A stretch of DNA of 64,000 nt from Heterorhizobium halophytocola (GCF_017873095.1 NZ_JAGGJU010000003.1:62001-126000), one strand, 5' to 3'. Shown: positions 48,505-58,912, numbered from the stretch's first letter. Made by a program: numbers and translations. Notes: generated by a model from the sequence alone, not told the origin.

Positions 48505-49161
48505 CTAGTCGCGGGCCGCCGCCGCCCGCATCCGGGCCGGCGGCGTCTTTGTCAGCCGCCGCCTCAACTCCATGACCTTGGGCCGCACCAGTCGGTAGGT
48601 GAGCAGGATCGCGACGATCGCGATATAGGTGGCCGGCTCCAGGGTGATCGACTTGACCGACAGCGCGTAGTGCAGGGCGGCACCCGCGATGACCGGGTAG
48701 ATCAGCTTGTGCAGCGTCGTCCAGCGCGTGCCGAGCCTGCGGATCGACCAGCGGTTGGAGGTGACCGCCAGCGGGATCAGCAGGATCAGGCAGATCATCC
48801 CGATGATCGTGTACCAGCGCTTGGTCATGTCGCCGATGATCGCCGTCAGGATCAGCCCGCGGTCCAGCGTCAGGTAGACGGTGAAATGGGCGAGCACATA
48901 GTAGAAGGCGAGCAGGCCGAGCGCCCGGCGATAGGGCAGCAGGTTGATCTTGAACAGGTCGCGCACCGGGGTGACCAGCAGCGTCAGACAGAGAAAGCGC
49001 AGCGCCCAAAGGCCCAGCGAATGCTCGAAGGTCACCACCGGATCGGCGCCGAGCTGCGCCGTCACGCCGAGATAGAAGGTCCACAGCCCCGGCACGAGGC
49101 CGATGGCGTAGAGCGCCCAGATCGAGGCCGAGCGCTGCCCGGCGGTCAGTTTGAAGGCCAT
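48505..49161 (-). CDS. msrQ: Haem-binding membrane subunit MsrQ of periplasmic methionine sulfoxide reductase
   Basis: 218 residues, six hydrophobic spans. It passes electrons from quinol or flavin to MsrP. Haem-ligand histidines are expected in segments such as FYYVLAHFTVYLTL and WTTLHKLIYPVIAGAALHYA. It begins six bases after msrP ends, in the same orientation, forming the msrPQ pair. Confidence 0.93.
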   Translation of the reverse strand: MAFKLTAGQRSASIWALYAIGLVPGLWTFYLGVTAQLGADPVVTFEHSLGLWALRFLCLTLLVTPVRDLFKINLLPYRRALGLLAFYYVLAHFTVYLTLDRGLILTAIIGDMTKRWYTIIGMICLILLIPLAVTSNRWSIRRLGTRWTTLHKLIYPVIAGAALHYALSVKSITLEPATYIAIVAILLTYRLVRPKVMELRRRLTKTPPARMRAAAARD

Positions 49162-49167
49162 GGCTTT

Positions 49168-50115
49168 TTAAAAGTTCTTTCTCAGGTCCATGCCGGCATA
49201 GAGGCTTGCGACCTCGTCGCCATAGCCGTTGAACGGCAGTGTCTTCATCCGCGCGCCGCCGAACAGACCTGCGGCCTCGCCGATCCGCCGTTCGCTTGCC
49301 TGGCTCCAGCGGGGATGGTCGACCTCGGGGTTCACATTGGCATAGAAGCCGTATTCGTTGGGCGCGTAGAGGTTCCACGAATTCGGCGGCTGCTTGTCGG
49401 TGAGGGTGATCTTGACGATCGACTTGATGCCCTTGAAGCCGTATTTCCACGGCGTCACCAGCCGGATCGGCGCGCCGTTCTGGTTGGGCAGGGTCTCGTC
49501 GTAGAGGCCGGTCGCCAGCAGCGTCAGCGGATGGCGGGCCTCGTCGAGGCGCAGGCCCTCGACATAGGGCCAGGGCAGGGGCTGGAACAGGCCGGTCTGG
49601 CCCGGCATCTCACCGGGGCGCACGACGGTCTCGAAGGCCACGTATTTGGCGCTGCCGAGCGGCTCCACCTTGTCGAGCAGGGCGGACAGCGGGAAGCCGA
49701 TCCACGGGATGACCATCGACCAGGCCTCGACGCAGCGCATGCGGTAGACGCGCTCTTCCATGGTGAACTGCTTCATGATGTCGTCGATGCCGAAGATCGT
49801 CGGCTTGGACACCATGCCGCCGACCTCGATCTGCCAGGGCTTCGGCTTGAAGTCGCCGGAATTGTTGGCCGGATCGGATTTTGACGTGCCGAATTCGTAG
49901 AAGTTGTTGTAGGTCGTCACGTCCTCCTTGGATGTGACCTTCTCGTCGACCTTGTATTCCGTCTTCTGGCCCGTAAGCGCGGCGGCGAAGGCCTGTGGCG
50001 CTGCCGCCATCACCAGGCTGCCGGCCGCAGCGCCGATCAGCGCGCGACGGTTCAGGTAGAGCGATTTCGAGGTGATTTCCGAAGAGGCGATCTTCGGCGG
50101 GCGATAGCTGGGCAT
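49168..50115 (-). CDS. msrP: Protein-methionine-sulfoxide reductase catalytic subunit MsrP (molybdopterin)
   Basis: 315 residues. It repairs oxidised methionines in periplasmic proteins. A Tat-type signal with twin arginines in [12 protein letters not shown] (21-32) ends near AAFA-like QAFAA. The molybdenum-ligand cysteine is C128 in [14 protein letters not shown]. The fold includes KWNL-like [16 protein letters not shown] and [13 protein letters not shown] near the end. ATG start with GGAGGAAA. Operon with msrQ. Confidence 0.95.
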   Translation of the reverse strand: MPSYRPPKIASSEITSKSLYLNRRALIGAAAGSLVMAAAPQAFAAALTGQKTEYKVDEKVTSKEDVTTYNNFYEFGTSKSDPANNSGDFKPKPWQIEVGGMVSKPTIFGIDDIMKQFTMEERVYRMRCVEAWSMVIPWIGFPLSALLDKVEPLGSAKYVAFETVVRPGEMPGQTGLFQPLPWPYVEGLRLDEARHPLTLLATGLYDETLPNQNGAPIRLVTPWKYGFKGIKSIVKITLTDKQPPNSWNLYAPNEYGFYANVNPEVDHPRWSQASERRIGEAAGLFGGARMKTLPFNGYGDEVASLYAGMDLRKNF

Positions 50116-50268
50116 GGTATTTCCTCCGGTGGCCGCGGCGCGGGGCCTTGGCCTGAATGACGTAACGCAACTAACCAGAGTTTCAGCCCGGTTGAAAGAA
50201 ACCCCGCAGCCACATTTTCGTGTTCGCGCTGTGACGGGCGATCCGCCGCCCGTGGCTGTGCTGGCGCG

Positions 50269-50787
50269 TCAGTCGCACCAGCTGCGTCTGCTTCCCGTCC
50301 AGGGTCTCGCCAGTCCCTTGTCGACCAGGTCGTTGCCGATCGATCTGCCGTTCTGCACGACCTTGCGCAACAGCCGGCCGTAACGGTCGGTGTCGGAGGC
50401 GCCGGCGGAGGCCAGATCGATCGGCCCTGCATTCAGCGCTTCCAGGAGTTCGTTCCGTGCGGCTTCCCCAAGCGATTTTTCGCGCACGCAACGGGGCGGC
50501 GAAAGCTCCGGCGTGTCGATATCGGCGATCCTGACCTTGCGGCCACCATACCAGAACGTATCGCCGTCGACGACGCAGTTTTCCCGCGGGCCGCTGTCGC
50601 AGAGAGCAAAGCGCACCGCCGGGGCCTTGAGCGCCGGCACCGGCATGACGGCGGAAAACAGGTCGTGGTCGCGAAGCCCGGAGACGGCACCCACCACGAC
50701 GAGCGCCCCGAGCATCGAGGGCAGGGCGCCGGACTTCAAGGTGCCGTCGAGACGGCGCGGGGTGCGTTTGCGAACACGATAGGACAT
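50269..50787 (-). CDS. Thermonuclease (SNase)-like protein with N-terminal membrane anchor
   Basis: 172 residues. A basic N-terminus (RVRKRTPRR) precedes one hydrophobic segment (about 21-37), so the domain is probably periplasmic and anchored. The nuclease core carries VVDGDTF (72-78), [11 protein letters not shown] (85-95) and DRYGRLL (134-140), matching catalytic and calcium-site regions of the SNase family. Four cysteines (63, 71, 100, 171) may form disulfides. Catalytic residues look mostly conserved, but activity is not certain. It is divergent from ilvD. Confidence 0.85.
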   Translation of the reverse strand: MSYRVRKRTPRRLDGTLKSGALPSMLGALVVVGAVSGLRDHDLFSAVMPVPALKAPAVRFALCDSGPRENCVVDGDTFWYGGRKVRIADIDTPELSPPRCVREKSLGEAARNELLEALNAGPIDLASAGASDTDRYGRLLRKVVQNGRSIGNDLVDKGLARPWTGSRRSWCD

Positions 50788-51062
50788 GGCGAGCCTCTGC
50801 TTTTTTACCCATTCTGGGCGTCGAGGCTTTCGCAGGGCTTGCCGGGCGTGGTGGCGGGCGGGCGCCTGTGCTAGGGTTCAACCGTACCGAATTGCCGGCT
50901 GTCGATAGTGACAGCGGCCGCGGCATCCTTTACCAAAGAGGCAAATGCGGAGCCGTTTCCGGCCGTGTGCGGGAAGGACCGATCAGGACCTTTCCAACGC
51001 TCGAAATTCCGGCAGCACAGGCGCAGCCTGTCCGCGACAACGAAAATTCCGAGGTGACACCC

Positions 51063-52898
51063 ATGCCAGTCTATCGTTCGAGAACCACCACCCATGGCCG
51101 CAACATGGCGGGCGCGCGCGGTCTTTGGCGCGCCACCGGCATGAAGGACGGCGATTTCGGCAAGCCGATCATCGCGGTGGTCAATTCCTTCACCCAGTTC
51201 GTGCCGGGTCACGTGCATCTGAAGGATCTCGGCCAGCTGGTCGCGCGCGAGATCGAGGCTGCCGGCGGCGTCGCCAAGGAGTTCAACACGATCGCCGTCG
51301 ATGACGGCATCGCCATGGGCCATGACGGCATGCTCTATTCGCTGCCGAGCCGCGAGATCATCGCCGACTCGGTCGAATACATGGTCAACGCCCATTGTGC
51401 CGACGCCATGGTCTGCATCTCCAACTGCGACAAGATCACGCCCGGCATGCTGAATGCCGCCATGCGCCTCAACATCCCCGCCGTCTTCGTCTCCGGCGGC
51501 CCGATGGAGGCCGGCAAGGCAACGCTGCAGGGCCGCACCGTCGCGCTCGACCTGGTCGACGCCATGGTCGCTGCCGCCGACGACAAGATCTCCGACGAGG
51601 ATGTCCAGACGATCGAGCGCTCGGCCTGCCCGACCTGCGGTTCGTGCTCGGGCATGTTCACCGCCAATTCGATGAACTGTCTGACGGAAGCCCTCGGCCT
51701 GTCGCTGCCCGGCAACGGCTCGACGCTTGCCACCCATTCCGACCGCAAGCGCCTGTTCGTCGAGGCCGGACATCTGATCGTCGACATCGCCCGCCGCTAC
51801 TACGAGCAGGAGGACGACAGCGTCCTGCCGCGCAACGTCGCGACGAAGCAGGCGTTCGAGAACGCCATGTCGCTGGACATCGCCATGGGCGGCTCGACCA
51901 ATACGGTGCTGCACATCCTGGCAGCCGCCCACGAGGGTGACATCGATTTCACCATGGAAGACATCGACAAGCTGTCGCGCAAGGTGCCCTGCCTGTCCAA
52001 GGTGGCGCCGGCCAAGAGCGACGTCCATATGGAAGACGTCCACCGCGCCGGCGGCATCATGCGCATCCTGGGTGAACTCGACCGCGGTGGTCTGATCAAT
52101 CGCGACTGCTTTACCGTGCATGAAGCGACGCTTGGCGATGCCATCGACCGCTGGGACATTTCCCGCACCAATTCCGAGACCGTCCGCGACTTCTTCAAGG
52201 CCGCGCCCGGCGGCGTGCCGACCCAGGTCGCCTTCTCCCAGTCCTCGCGCTGGGACGATCTCGACATCGACGGCGAAAAGGGCGTCATCCGCTCGGTCGA
52301 GCATCCCTTCTCCAAGGATGGCGGCCTGGCCGTGCTCTACGGCAATATCGCGCTCGACGGCTGCATCGTGAAAACGGCCGGCGTCGACGAATCCATCCTA
52401 AAATTCACCGGCACCGCCGTGGTCTTCGAAAGCCAGGACGCCGCCGTCAAGGGCATCCTCTCCAACGATGTCCAGGCCGGCGATGTCGTCGTCATCCGCT
52501 ATGAAGGGCCGAAGGGCGGTCCGGGCATGCAGGAAATGCTCTATCCGACGAGCTATCTGAAGTCGAAGGGGCTCGGCAAGGCCTGCGCGCTGATCACGGA
52601 CGGCCGGTTCTCCGGCGGCACTTCCGGTCTGTCGATTGGCCATGCCTCGCCGGAAGCCGCCCAGGGCGGCGCCATCGGCCTCGTCCAGAACGGCGACAGC
52701 ATCGAGATCGACATCCCCAACCGCACCATCCATCTGGCGATCACCGATGCCGAAATGGCCGCCCGCCGCGCCGAGCAGGACACGCTCGGCTGGAAGCCAG
52801 CGGCACCGCGTCCGCGCAAGGTGACGACCGCGCTGAAGGCCTATGCCGCCTTCGCCTCCTCCGCCGACAAGGGCGCCGTGCGCATCCTGCCGGAATAA
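51063..52898 (+). CDS. ilvD: Dihydroxy-acid dehydratase
   Basis: 611 residues from ATG 51063 ([20 protein letters not shown]); the upstream open frame is not coding-like. It is the last common step to valine, leucine and isoleucine and dehydrates dihydroxy acids with an iron-sulfur cluster. Cluster ligands are expected in [11 protein letters not shown] (C122) and [16 protein letters not shown] (C189 onward). Length and motifs match IlvD, as opposed to the related sugar-acid dehydratases. A terminator follows. Confidence 0.96.
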   Translation: MPVYRSRTTTHGRNMAGARGLWRATGMKDGDFGKPIIAVVNSFTQFVPGHVHLKDLGQLVAREIEAAGGVAKEFNTIAVDDGIAMGHDGMLYSLPSREIIADSVEYMVNAHCADAMVCISNCDKITPGMLNAAMRLNIPAVFVSGGPMEAGKATLQGRTVALDLVDAMVAAADDKISDEDVQTIERSACPTCGSCSGMFTANSMNCLTEALGLSLPGNGSTLATHSDRKRLFVEAGHLIVDIARRYYEQEDDSVLPRNVATKQAFENAMSLDIAMGGSTNTVLHILAAAHEGDIDFTMEDIDKLSRKVPCLSKVAPAKSDVHMEDVHRAGGIMRILGELDRGGLINRDCFTVHEATLGDAIDRWDISRTNSETVRDFFKAAPGGVPTQVAFSQSSRWDDLDIDGEKGVIRSVEHPFSKDGGLAVLYGNIALDGCIVKTAGVDESILKFTGTAVVFESQDAAVKGILSNDVQAGDVVVIRYEGPKGGPGMQEMLYPTSYLKSKGLGKACALITDGRFSGGTSGLSIGHASPEAAQGGAIGLVQNGDSIEIDIPNRTIHLAITDAEMAARRAEQDTLGWKPAAPRPRKVTTALKAYAAFASSADKGAVRILPE

Positions 52899-52929
52899 GG
52901 GGCAGAGCCTCTGCCAGAGACGAGACAAG

Positions 52930-52955
52930 GCCGAGCGCATAATCGCCCGGCTTTT
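52930..52955 (+). terminator. Terminator of ilvD
   Basis: GCCGAGCG pairs with CGCCCGGC (52930-52937 with 52944-52951, one A-C mismatch), loop CATAAT, then TTTT. Confidence 0.68.
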
Positions 52956-53047
52956 CGCGTTTCGGATCCTTCAGTACCAGCGATTGGCGAAGACCGTGTA
53001 CGGCTGTTAACATCCCGCAGCCGTGTCGTCGCAAGGAAGGGCCTTGG

Positions 53048-53456
53048 ATGTCCTATGCGCTGAAGGCCGTCATCGGGGACGCGGGAGCCGAAAGGGTATC
53101 CTTTCCGGCGATCAGGACGATGTATGGCGGCAAGGCCGTTGCTGCGGGCGATACCGTCTACCTGTTCGACAGCCGCCCGGGCGGGCTTCGCGGCCTGATC
53201 GGCAGGGCGATTGTGATCGGGGCGCGGCCGGTGCCGCGGCTTGCGGGTGTCGCGCCAGACGCCGCGTGTCGATCTCCACCTTGGTCCGGTCACAGCGTCC
53301 CGGCTGGCCTGCGGCCGCCAGCAGGTGAAGGATTTCCGCGACTGGCAGGACGGACGGCCGCAGACGGAACTCAATTTCAAGCTCTACCGCCAGGCAACCG
53401 ACAAGCTGGTCGGATTATCGGATGCTACCGCCGATTTCCTGGAGCAGCATTTCTAA
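53048..53456 (+). pseudogene. Frameshifted small conserved protein gene
   Basis: Two plus-strand frames together make one apparent protein of about 136 residues. The N-terminal half (from ATG 53048: MSYALKAVIGDAGAERVSF, YGGKAVAAGDTVYLFDSRPG, AIVIGARPVP) is in one frame. The C-terminal half (RQTPRVDLHLGPVTASRLAC, KDFRDWQDGRPQTELNFKLY, to the stop at 53456) is in another. The switch falls near 53251-53256, where the run TCGCGCC looks like a CG repeat that lost one CG unit. Beyond the shift the first frame stays open for 170 residues but reads as low-quality Arg/Pro/Gly sequence. Either a recent loss-of-function mutation or a sequencing error. The family is a small rhizobial hypothetical protein of unknown function. 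Confidence 0.72.
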
Positions 53457-53510
53457 GAGGGGGAGCCGGACGGGCGCTGCGGCGAGCACCATTGGTGGGC
53501 TTGGCCCCGG

Positions 53511-54449
53511 TCATCTCACCTCGTCGCGGTCCCAATAGGGCGGGGCGCCGATCGCCTCGATCAGATAGTCGCGGAACGACCGCACCTTCAACGAGCGCAG
53601 CCGGCTTTCCGGATAGATCAGGTGTATGCCGTAGGTCGCCGTGTCGATCGACGCCTCGCGGTCGGGCATCAGGGCGACCAGCCGGCCCGCGCGCAGCTCC
53701 TCGTGCAGCAGCCAGGTCGGAAACAGCACCAGCCCCTGTCCGGCAAGGGCGGCCTCCACCAGGCTTTCGGCATTGTTGCTCGTCAGGTTGCCCCGCACGA
53801 CCGTGCTGCGGAATGCCTCGCCGGCCTGACGGAAATACCATTTCTGGGCCCCATTGGTGCCCTTGTAGATCAGGCAGTTGTGCTGCGGCAGCGCCTCTGG
53901 CGTGGGCGCGTCGCCGTGCCGTTCAAGATAGTCCGGGGAGGCCGCCAGCACATAGCGTTGCGGGGTGAGCTGGCGCCCCGTCAGGCTGGAATCCGGCATC
54001 CGGCCGATCCGGATGACGATATCGGTGCTTTCGGCCACCGGGTCGATGAAGCCGTCCGTCAGCGCCAGGTCGATCTCCACCTGTCTGTGCCTTGCCTGAT
54101 AGGCTGCGAGCAGCGGGGCGATATGGCGCCGGCCGAAGGCGACGGGGGCATTGATGCGCAACAGGCCGCTCGGCGCGTCCGCTGCCCCGCGCGCCCGCTC
54201 GCTGGCAAGGTCCAGCGCCGCCAGCACGTCGCGCACCTCCCCGCAATAGATCGCGCCGATCTCGGTCAGCGTCACCGCCCGCGTGTGACGGAAGAGAAGG
54301 TTCTGGCCGAGCTGCTGTTCGAGCGCCTGGATATGGCGCGAGACGGAGGAGGGCGGCAAGCCGTTGCGCCGGGCGGCCTCGCTGAAACTGCCGCTGGCGG
54401 CCACGTCGAGAAACAGGCGCAGGGAGAGAAGATTGATGTCATTGCGCAT
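53511..54449 (-). CDS. LysR-family transcriptional regulator
   Basis: 312 residues from ATG 54449 (MRNDINLLSLRLFLDVAASG). The N-terminal winged helix-turn-helix (about 5-65, SFSEAARRNGLPPSSVSRHI) is followed by a periplasmic-binding-like effector domain. It resembles the group with SGLLRINAPVAFGRRHIAPLL. It is divergent from two YdcZ-type transporter genes 90 bases away, so they are likely targets. The effector is unknown. Confidence 0.92.
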   Translation of the reverse strand: MRNDINLLSLRLFLDVAASGSFSEAARRNGLPPSSVSRHIQALEQQLGQNLLFRHTRAVTLTEIGAIYCGEVRDVLAALDLASERARGAADAPSGLLRINAPVAFGRRHIAPLLAAYQARHRQVEIDLALTDGFIDPVAESTDIVIRIGRMPDSSLTGRQLTPQRYVLAASPDYLERHGDAPTPEALPQHNCLIYKGTNGAQKWYFRQAGEAFRSTVVRGNLTSNNAESLVEAALAGQGLVLFPTWLLHEELRAGRLVALMPDREASIDTATYGIHLIYPESRLRSLKVRSFRDYLIEAIGAPPYWDRDEVR

Positions 54450-54539
54450 GCGGCAATTATCTTTTGCGTTTTGTTGGAATTGTTGTCCAGTATGCAAGGC
54501 TCTATCTCGGCTCTCAAGTCCTGAACTGGAGACTGCCGA

Positions 54540-54971
54540 ATGGGCCAAATCCTTATTCTTCTGCTGGTGATCGCATCGGGCATGGGCCTGTCGATGGAGG
54601 CCGGCCTGCTCGGGCCGCTCGGCGGCGAGGTCGGGCACCTGGCCGCGACCCTGTCGATCTTTCTCGTCGGCGGACTGCTGCTGACGGTCGCCCTTGTGTT
54701 TGCCCCGCAGCGCAGCCTGCCGACGCTTCTGGCGCAGCCGCGCTGGCTGCTGACCGGCGGCGTGCTGGGGCCCGTCTATGTCGTGGTGCTAACGATCGCG
54801 ACCCCGGTGATCGGCGTCGGCACGACCATGGTCGGCATCCTCTGCGGCCAGGTCGGCGCCAGCCTGGCGATCGACCATTTCGCGCTGTTCGGCAGCCAGC
54901 GTCGTCCGATCGATCGATACCGGCTCGGCGCGCTTACCCTGATCCTCGCCGCGCTCTGGCTCCTCAACTAG
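54540..54971 (+). CDS. YdcZ-type (DUF606) DMT superfamily membrane protein
   Basis: 143 residues, about five hydrophobic helices. LLLVIASGMGLSMEAGLLGP is the usual first helix pattern (glycine, then a polar residue in the middle). Half-sized transporter-like proteins of this family often come as pairs, and another follows after 116 bases. Divergent from the LysR gene. Substrate unknown. Confidence 0.82.
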   Translation: MGQILILLLVIASGMGLSMEAGLLGPLGGEVGHLAATLSIFLVGGLLLTVALVFAPQRSLPTLLAQPRWLLTGGVLGPVYVVVLTIATPVIGVGTTMVGILCGQVGASLAIDHFALFGSQRRPIDRYRLGALTLILAALWLLN

Positions 54972-55087
54972 AGCGCCTTAGGCGAAAAAGCGTGTTCCAC
55001 TCTTCGCCATCTCTCTGTTTTCCGCGGCAATTCCGCCTGTGAAGCCGGCTGCCGCTTTCGTCGGGATTGCCCGAATAGGTCCATATC

Positions 55088-55540
55088 ATGCTGTTTGTAC
55101 TGGTGACGATTCTCGTGCTTGGCGGGGGCATTGCGCTTGCCGTTCAATCTTCCATCAATGGCCGCCTCGGCGCCCGGGCCGGCATCCTGGAGACCGCCTG
55201 GCTGACCTTCGTCGTCGGCGCGGCCATCAGCTTCCTGCTCTATTTCTTCTTCGAGCCGCCACACGACATGACGCTGTTCAGCGCGCCGAAATGGCAGCTG
55301 ATCGGCGCGCTGTTCGGCGTCGTCTATATTCTGGTCAGTGTGTTTGCCGTGCCGAAGATCGGCATCGCCGCAGCCACCGTCGCGGTCATCACCGGCCAGT
55401 TGCTGATGAGCCTGCTGATCGACAATTTCGGCTGGCTCGACAACGCCCGGATCCCGCTCGATCCGGGTCGCTGTATCGCGATTGTGCTGCTGGCTGGGGC
55501 CGTGGGGCTGATCTATCTCGGCAATCGCAAGGCCTCGTGA
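55088..55540 (+). CDS. YdcZ-type (DUF606) DMT superfamily membrane protein, second copy
   Basis: 150 residues, five hydrophobic helices. IALAVQSSINGRLGARAG is the typical first loop, and VFAVPKIGIAAATVAVITGQ the fourth helix region. It aligns in outline with the preceding gene (both have the GQV/GQL and final ALTLI/AIVLL segments), so the two may form a heterodimeric transporter. Confidence 0.84.
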   Translation: MLFVLVTILVLGGGIALAVQSSINGRLGARAGILETAWLTFVVGAAISFLLYFFFEPPHDMTLFSAPKWQLIGALFGVVYILVSVFAVPKIGIAAATVAVITGQLLMSLLIDNFGWLDNARIPLDPGRCIAIVLLAGAVGLIYLGNRKAS

Positions 55541-55571
55541 GACGGGCGGCTTGCAATGAGATCCCTGTCGC

Positions 55572-55925
55572 TCAGAGCGGCCGGGGCAGGCTTTCATAGG
55601 CATCGTTCAGCTGCTTCAGCCTCACATCATAGGCCTTGGCGATGCAGGCATTGTCGTCGCCACAGGCCTGACGGGTCTTCAGCCAGGCCGACTGGTCGTC
55701 CTGCAGGTGGCCGCGATTGCCCATGGCGAACAGGCCGGACAACAGGTCGAAGGTCGTCACCATCTTGACGTCGGCATCGTTGAGTTCGCGGTTGTCGCAG
55801 ATCACCTTTTCGTCGGGCGCCAGACCGTCGGCATCGCAGTCGAAGCTGGCGGCCGCTGCCGGTTGCGCAAAAGCCACCGCCATCAGGGCCATGGCGGGAA
55901 GGGGGATGGAGAGAAGACGAGTCAC
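55572..55925 (-). CDS. LprI-like (lysozyme-inhibitor N-terminal domain) secreted protein
   Basis: 117 residues from GTG 55925, chosen because GGAGGT lies six bases upstream, whereas the TTG at 55931 would leave no spacing. A Sec signal peptide ends near AAAASFDC. The mature part has four cysteines (FDCDADGLAPDEKVICDN and RQACGDDNACIAKAY), matching DUF1311/LprI-type domains that can bind lysozyme in other bacteria. Function here is inferred from the family. Confidence 0.8.
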   Translation of the reverse strand: MTRLLSIPLPAMALMAVAFAQPAAAASFDCDADGLAPDEKVICDNRELNDADVKMVTTFDLLSGLFAMGNRGHLQDDQSAWLKTRQACGDDNACIAKAYDVRLKQLNDAYESLPRPL

Positions 55926-56198
55926 GGGCAAACCTCCATTGTCTGACGTCGAACCTTACGCACTTGTAACGCGCCATGCCTTGGAATTGTTCGGGTTCGG
56001 GTTAAATTGGGCAGCGCTGCACCCCTTTGAGCTCCGGTTTTCCCAAGGGGGCGCCGCCGGTGGTGCCGCGCCCTGCCAGTTTCCCGCGGTTACCGCTGTA
56101 AAACCTGAAAACAGCGCCTGATCCGTGCGGCCGAACAATTCCGGTCCGGCGGGTTATGCGCTAGAACGCCATGTGCGCATCGCTACGGGAGTCCCTTC

Positions 56199-57602
56199 AT
56201 GCAAAGCCTGCTTCGTCTGGTCACAGCCTCGGTGGTCGCCGTCGGCCTCATCACTCCGGGCATGGCCCTCGCTCAGGATCGCACCGTCCCCGACAGCCGC
56301 CAGGAGATGCAGCTCTCCTTCTCGCCGCTGGTCAAGCAGACCCATGGTTCGGTGGTCAATGTCTATGCGGAGCGTAAGGTGCAGCGCAGCGCCTCGCCTT
56401 TTGGCGGTGATCCCTTCTTCGAGCAGTTTTTCGGCCAGCAGTTTCCGACCCGCACGCAAAAGCAGGAATCGCTCGGCTCCGGCGTGATCGTCGAGGCCAA
56501 TGGCACGATCGTTACCAACAACCATGTCGTCGAAGGTGCCGACGACATCAAGGTGGCGCTGTCCGACGGCCGGGAATTTCCCTGCAAGGTCCTGCTGAAG
56601 GACAAGAGTGTCGATCTGGCCGTGCTGAAGATCGAGACCGACGAGCGTTTCCAGCCGATCAAGCTCGGCAATTCCGACAGCGCCGAGGTCGGCGATCTGG
56701 TGCTGGCGATCGGCAACCCCTTCGGTGTCGGCCAGACGGTGACCAGCGGCATCGTCTCGGGCCTTGCCCGCAACCAGATCACCGATGGCGATTTCGGCTT
56801 CTTCATCCAGACCGATGCCTCGATCAACCCCGGCAATTCCGGTGGCGCGCTGATGAACATGAAGGGCGAACTGATCGGCCTCAACACCGCGATCTTCTCG
56901 CGCGGCGGCGGGTCCAACGGTGTCGGCTTTGCCATCCCGGCCAATCTGGTGAAGGTCTTCCTGGCTGCTGCCGAAAACGGCGACAAGAGCTTCGAGCGTC
57001 CCTATGTCGGGGCTTCCTTCGATCCGGTCACCTCGGATGTCGCCGAAGCGCTGGGCCTCGAACACGTGCTCGGCGCCCTCGTCGTCAAGGTGGTGCCCGG
57101 CGGGCCTGCCGACAAGGCGGGCCTGAAGTCCGGCGAAGTGATCACCGCTGTCGACGGTGTCACCGTCGAGCATCCCGATGCGCTCGCCTATCGCCTGACC
57201 ACCACCGGCATCGGCAAGTCCGTCGACCTGACCGTGATGGACAACGGCCGGAAGACCAGCGTCGAGCTGCCGCTTGCCGGCGCTCCGGAAACCGTGCCGG
57301 CCGACGCCCGCACGCTGTCCGGCCGCAGTCCGTTTGCCGGTGCCAAAGTCGCCAATCTCTCGCCGAAGCTTGCCATCGCCATGCGGCTGCCGGTCGATTC
57401 GACCGGCGTGGTGATCGAGGATTTCGATGACAATTCGACCGCTGCCCAGCTCGGCTTTGCCAAAGGCGACATTATCCTCTCGGTGAACGGACAGGATGTC
57501 GGTTCTACAAAGGATATGGCAGCGATTGCCGCCAGCAGCCCGCGCTACTGGCGTGTTGCGGTCAGCCGTGGCGGTCAGGTCATCCAGCAGATCTTCCGAT
57601 GA
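56199..57602 (+). CDS. Do-family (DegP/DegQ-like) periplasmic serine protease
   Basis: 467 residues. A signal peptide (1-25, ending ALAQ) precedes a trypsin-like domain with H109 (TNNHVVEGADD), D139 (DKSVDLAVLKI) and S214 (INPGNSGGAL), then two PDZ domains (about 265-350 and 370-460). It degrades or chaperones misfolded envelope proteins. ATG start with GGGAG upstream. The last four bases overlap rarA. Which paralog (DegP, DegQ or MucD type) cannot be told. Confidence 0.93.
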   Translation: MQSLLRLVTASVVAVGLITPGMALAQDRTVPDSRQEMQLSFSPLVKQTHGSVVNVYAERKVQRSASPFGGDPFFEQFFGQQFPTRTQKQESLGSGVIVEANGTIVTNNHVVEGADDIKVALSDGREFPCKVLLKDKSVDLAVLKIETDERFQPIKLGNSDSAEVGDLVLAIGNPFGVGQTVTSGIVSGLARNQITDGDFGFFIQTDASINPGNSGGALMNMKGELIGLNTAIFSRGGGSNGVGFAIPANLVKVFLAAAENGDKSFERPYVGASFDPVTSDVAEALGLEHVLGALVVKVVPGGPADKAGLKSGEVITAVDGVTVEHPDALAYRLTTTGIGKSVDLTVMDNGRKTSVELPLAGAPETVPADARTLSGRSPFAGAKVANLSPKLAIAMRLPVDSTGVVIEDFDDNSTAAQLGFAKGDIILSVNGQDVGSTKDMAAIAASSPRYWRVAVSRGGQVIQQIFR

Positions 57603-58912
57603 GCGATCTGTTCTCCACCCAGGTCCCGGAGGAGGTGGCGGCCCGACGGCCGCTCGCCGACCGGCTGAGACCCAAGACACTTTCCGACGTCACCGGCCAG
57701 GAACACCTGACCGGTGACGATGGCGTTCTGCAGCGGATGATCGCTTCGGGCTCGCTGGGGTCGATGATCTTCTGGGGCCCGCCCGGCACCGGCAAGACCA
57801 CGGTCGCGCGTCTTCTGTCGGGCGAGGCGGGGCTGGCCTTTGAGCAGATCTCGGCGATCTTTTCCGGCGTTGCCGATCTGAAACGCGTGTTCGAAGGGGC
57901 CCGCGCCCGCCGCATGTCCGGGCGCCAGACGCTGCTCTTCGTCGACGAGATCCACCGCTTCAACCGGGCCCAGCAGGACAGCTTCCTGCCGGTGATGGAA
58001 GACGGCACGGTGATCCTGGTCGGCGCGACCACCGAAAATCCGTCCTTCGAACTGAATGCAGCGCTGCTGTCGCGTGCCCGCGTCCTGACCTTCAAGTCTC
58101 ATGACGAGACGAGCCTCAGAACATTGCTGTCGCGCGCCGAAGAGACCGAGGGCAAGCCGCTGCCGCTCGACGAGGCTGCGCGCGAGGCGCTGGTGCGCAT
58201 GGCCGACGGCGACGGGCGGGCGGCGCTGACGCTGGCCGAGGAAGTCTGGCGGGCAGCCCGCAACGGTGAGGTGTTCGACACGCAAGGATTGGCGCGGATT
58301 GTCCAGCGACGGGCGCCGGTCTACGACAAGGGCCAGGACGGCCATTACAATCTGATCTCGGCGCTGCACAAGTCGGTGCGCGGTTCCGATCCGGATGCCG
58401 CCCTTTACTACCTCTGCCGGATGTTCGATGCCGGTGAGGACCCGCTCTATCTCGGGCGGCGGCTGGTGCGCATGGCGGTCGAGGATATCGGCCTTGCCGA
58501 CCCGCAGGCGCTGGTGATCTGCAACGCCGCCAAAGACGCCTACGACTATCTGGGCTCGCCGGAAGGCGAACTGGCGCTGGCGCAGGCCTGCGTCTATCTG
58601 GCGACCGCGCCGAAATCGAACGGCGTCTACCTCGCCTACAAGGCGGCGACACGCGCGGCCAAGGAGAACGGCTCGCTGCTGCCGCCCAAGCATATCCTGA
58701 ACGCCCCGACCAAGCTGATGAAGGGCGAGGGCTATGGCGATGGCTATCGCTACGACCATGACGAGCCGGATGCCTTTTCCGGGCAGAACTATTTCCCCGA
58801 GGCGATGGGCCGCCAGACCTATTACGATCCGCCGGAGCGCGGTTTCGAGCGCGACATCCGCAAGCGGCTCGACTACTGGGCGAAGCTCAGGCGCGAGCGC
58901 GGCGAAAGCTGA
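57599..58912 (+). CDS. rarA: Replication-associated recombination protein A
   Basis: 437 residues. An AAA+ ATPase acting at stalled replication forks, related to the clamp loader. Walker A GPPGTGKT (60-67), Walker B LLFVDEIHRFN (112-122), and the C-terminal MgsA-type tetramerisation segment with PKSNGVYLAYKAATRAAKEN. The start overlaps the protease stop by four bases (ATGA), implying cotranscription. Confidence 0.95.
   Translation: MSDLFSTQVPEEVAARRPLADRLRPKTLSDVTGQEHLTGDDGVLQRMIASGSLGSMIFWGPPGTGKTTVARLLSGEAGLAFEQISAIFSGVADLKRVFEGARARRMSGRQTLLFVDEIHRFNRAQQDSFLPVMEDGTVILVGATTENPSFELNAALLSRARVLTFKSHDETSLRTLLSRAEETEGKPLPLDEAAREALVRMADGDGRAALTLAEEVWRAARNGEVFDTQGLARIVQRRAPVYDKGQDGHYNLISALHKSVRGSDPDAALYYLCRMFDAGEDPLYLGRRLVRMAVEDIGLADPQALVICNAAKDAYDYLGSPEGELALAQACVYLATAPKSNGVYLAYKAATRAAKENGSLLPPKHILNAPTKLMKGEGYGDGYRYDHDEPDAFSGQNYFPEAMGRQTYYDPPERGFERDIRKRLDYWAKLRRERGES

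Noticed and set aside
53457..53968. Continuation of the frame from 53048 past the frameshift
   Set aside because: The extension is Arg/Pro/Gly-rich, lies opposite the LysR gene and has no family resemblance.
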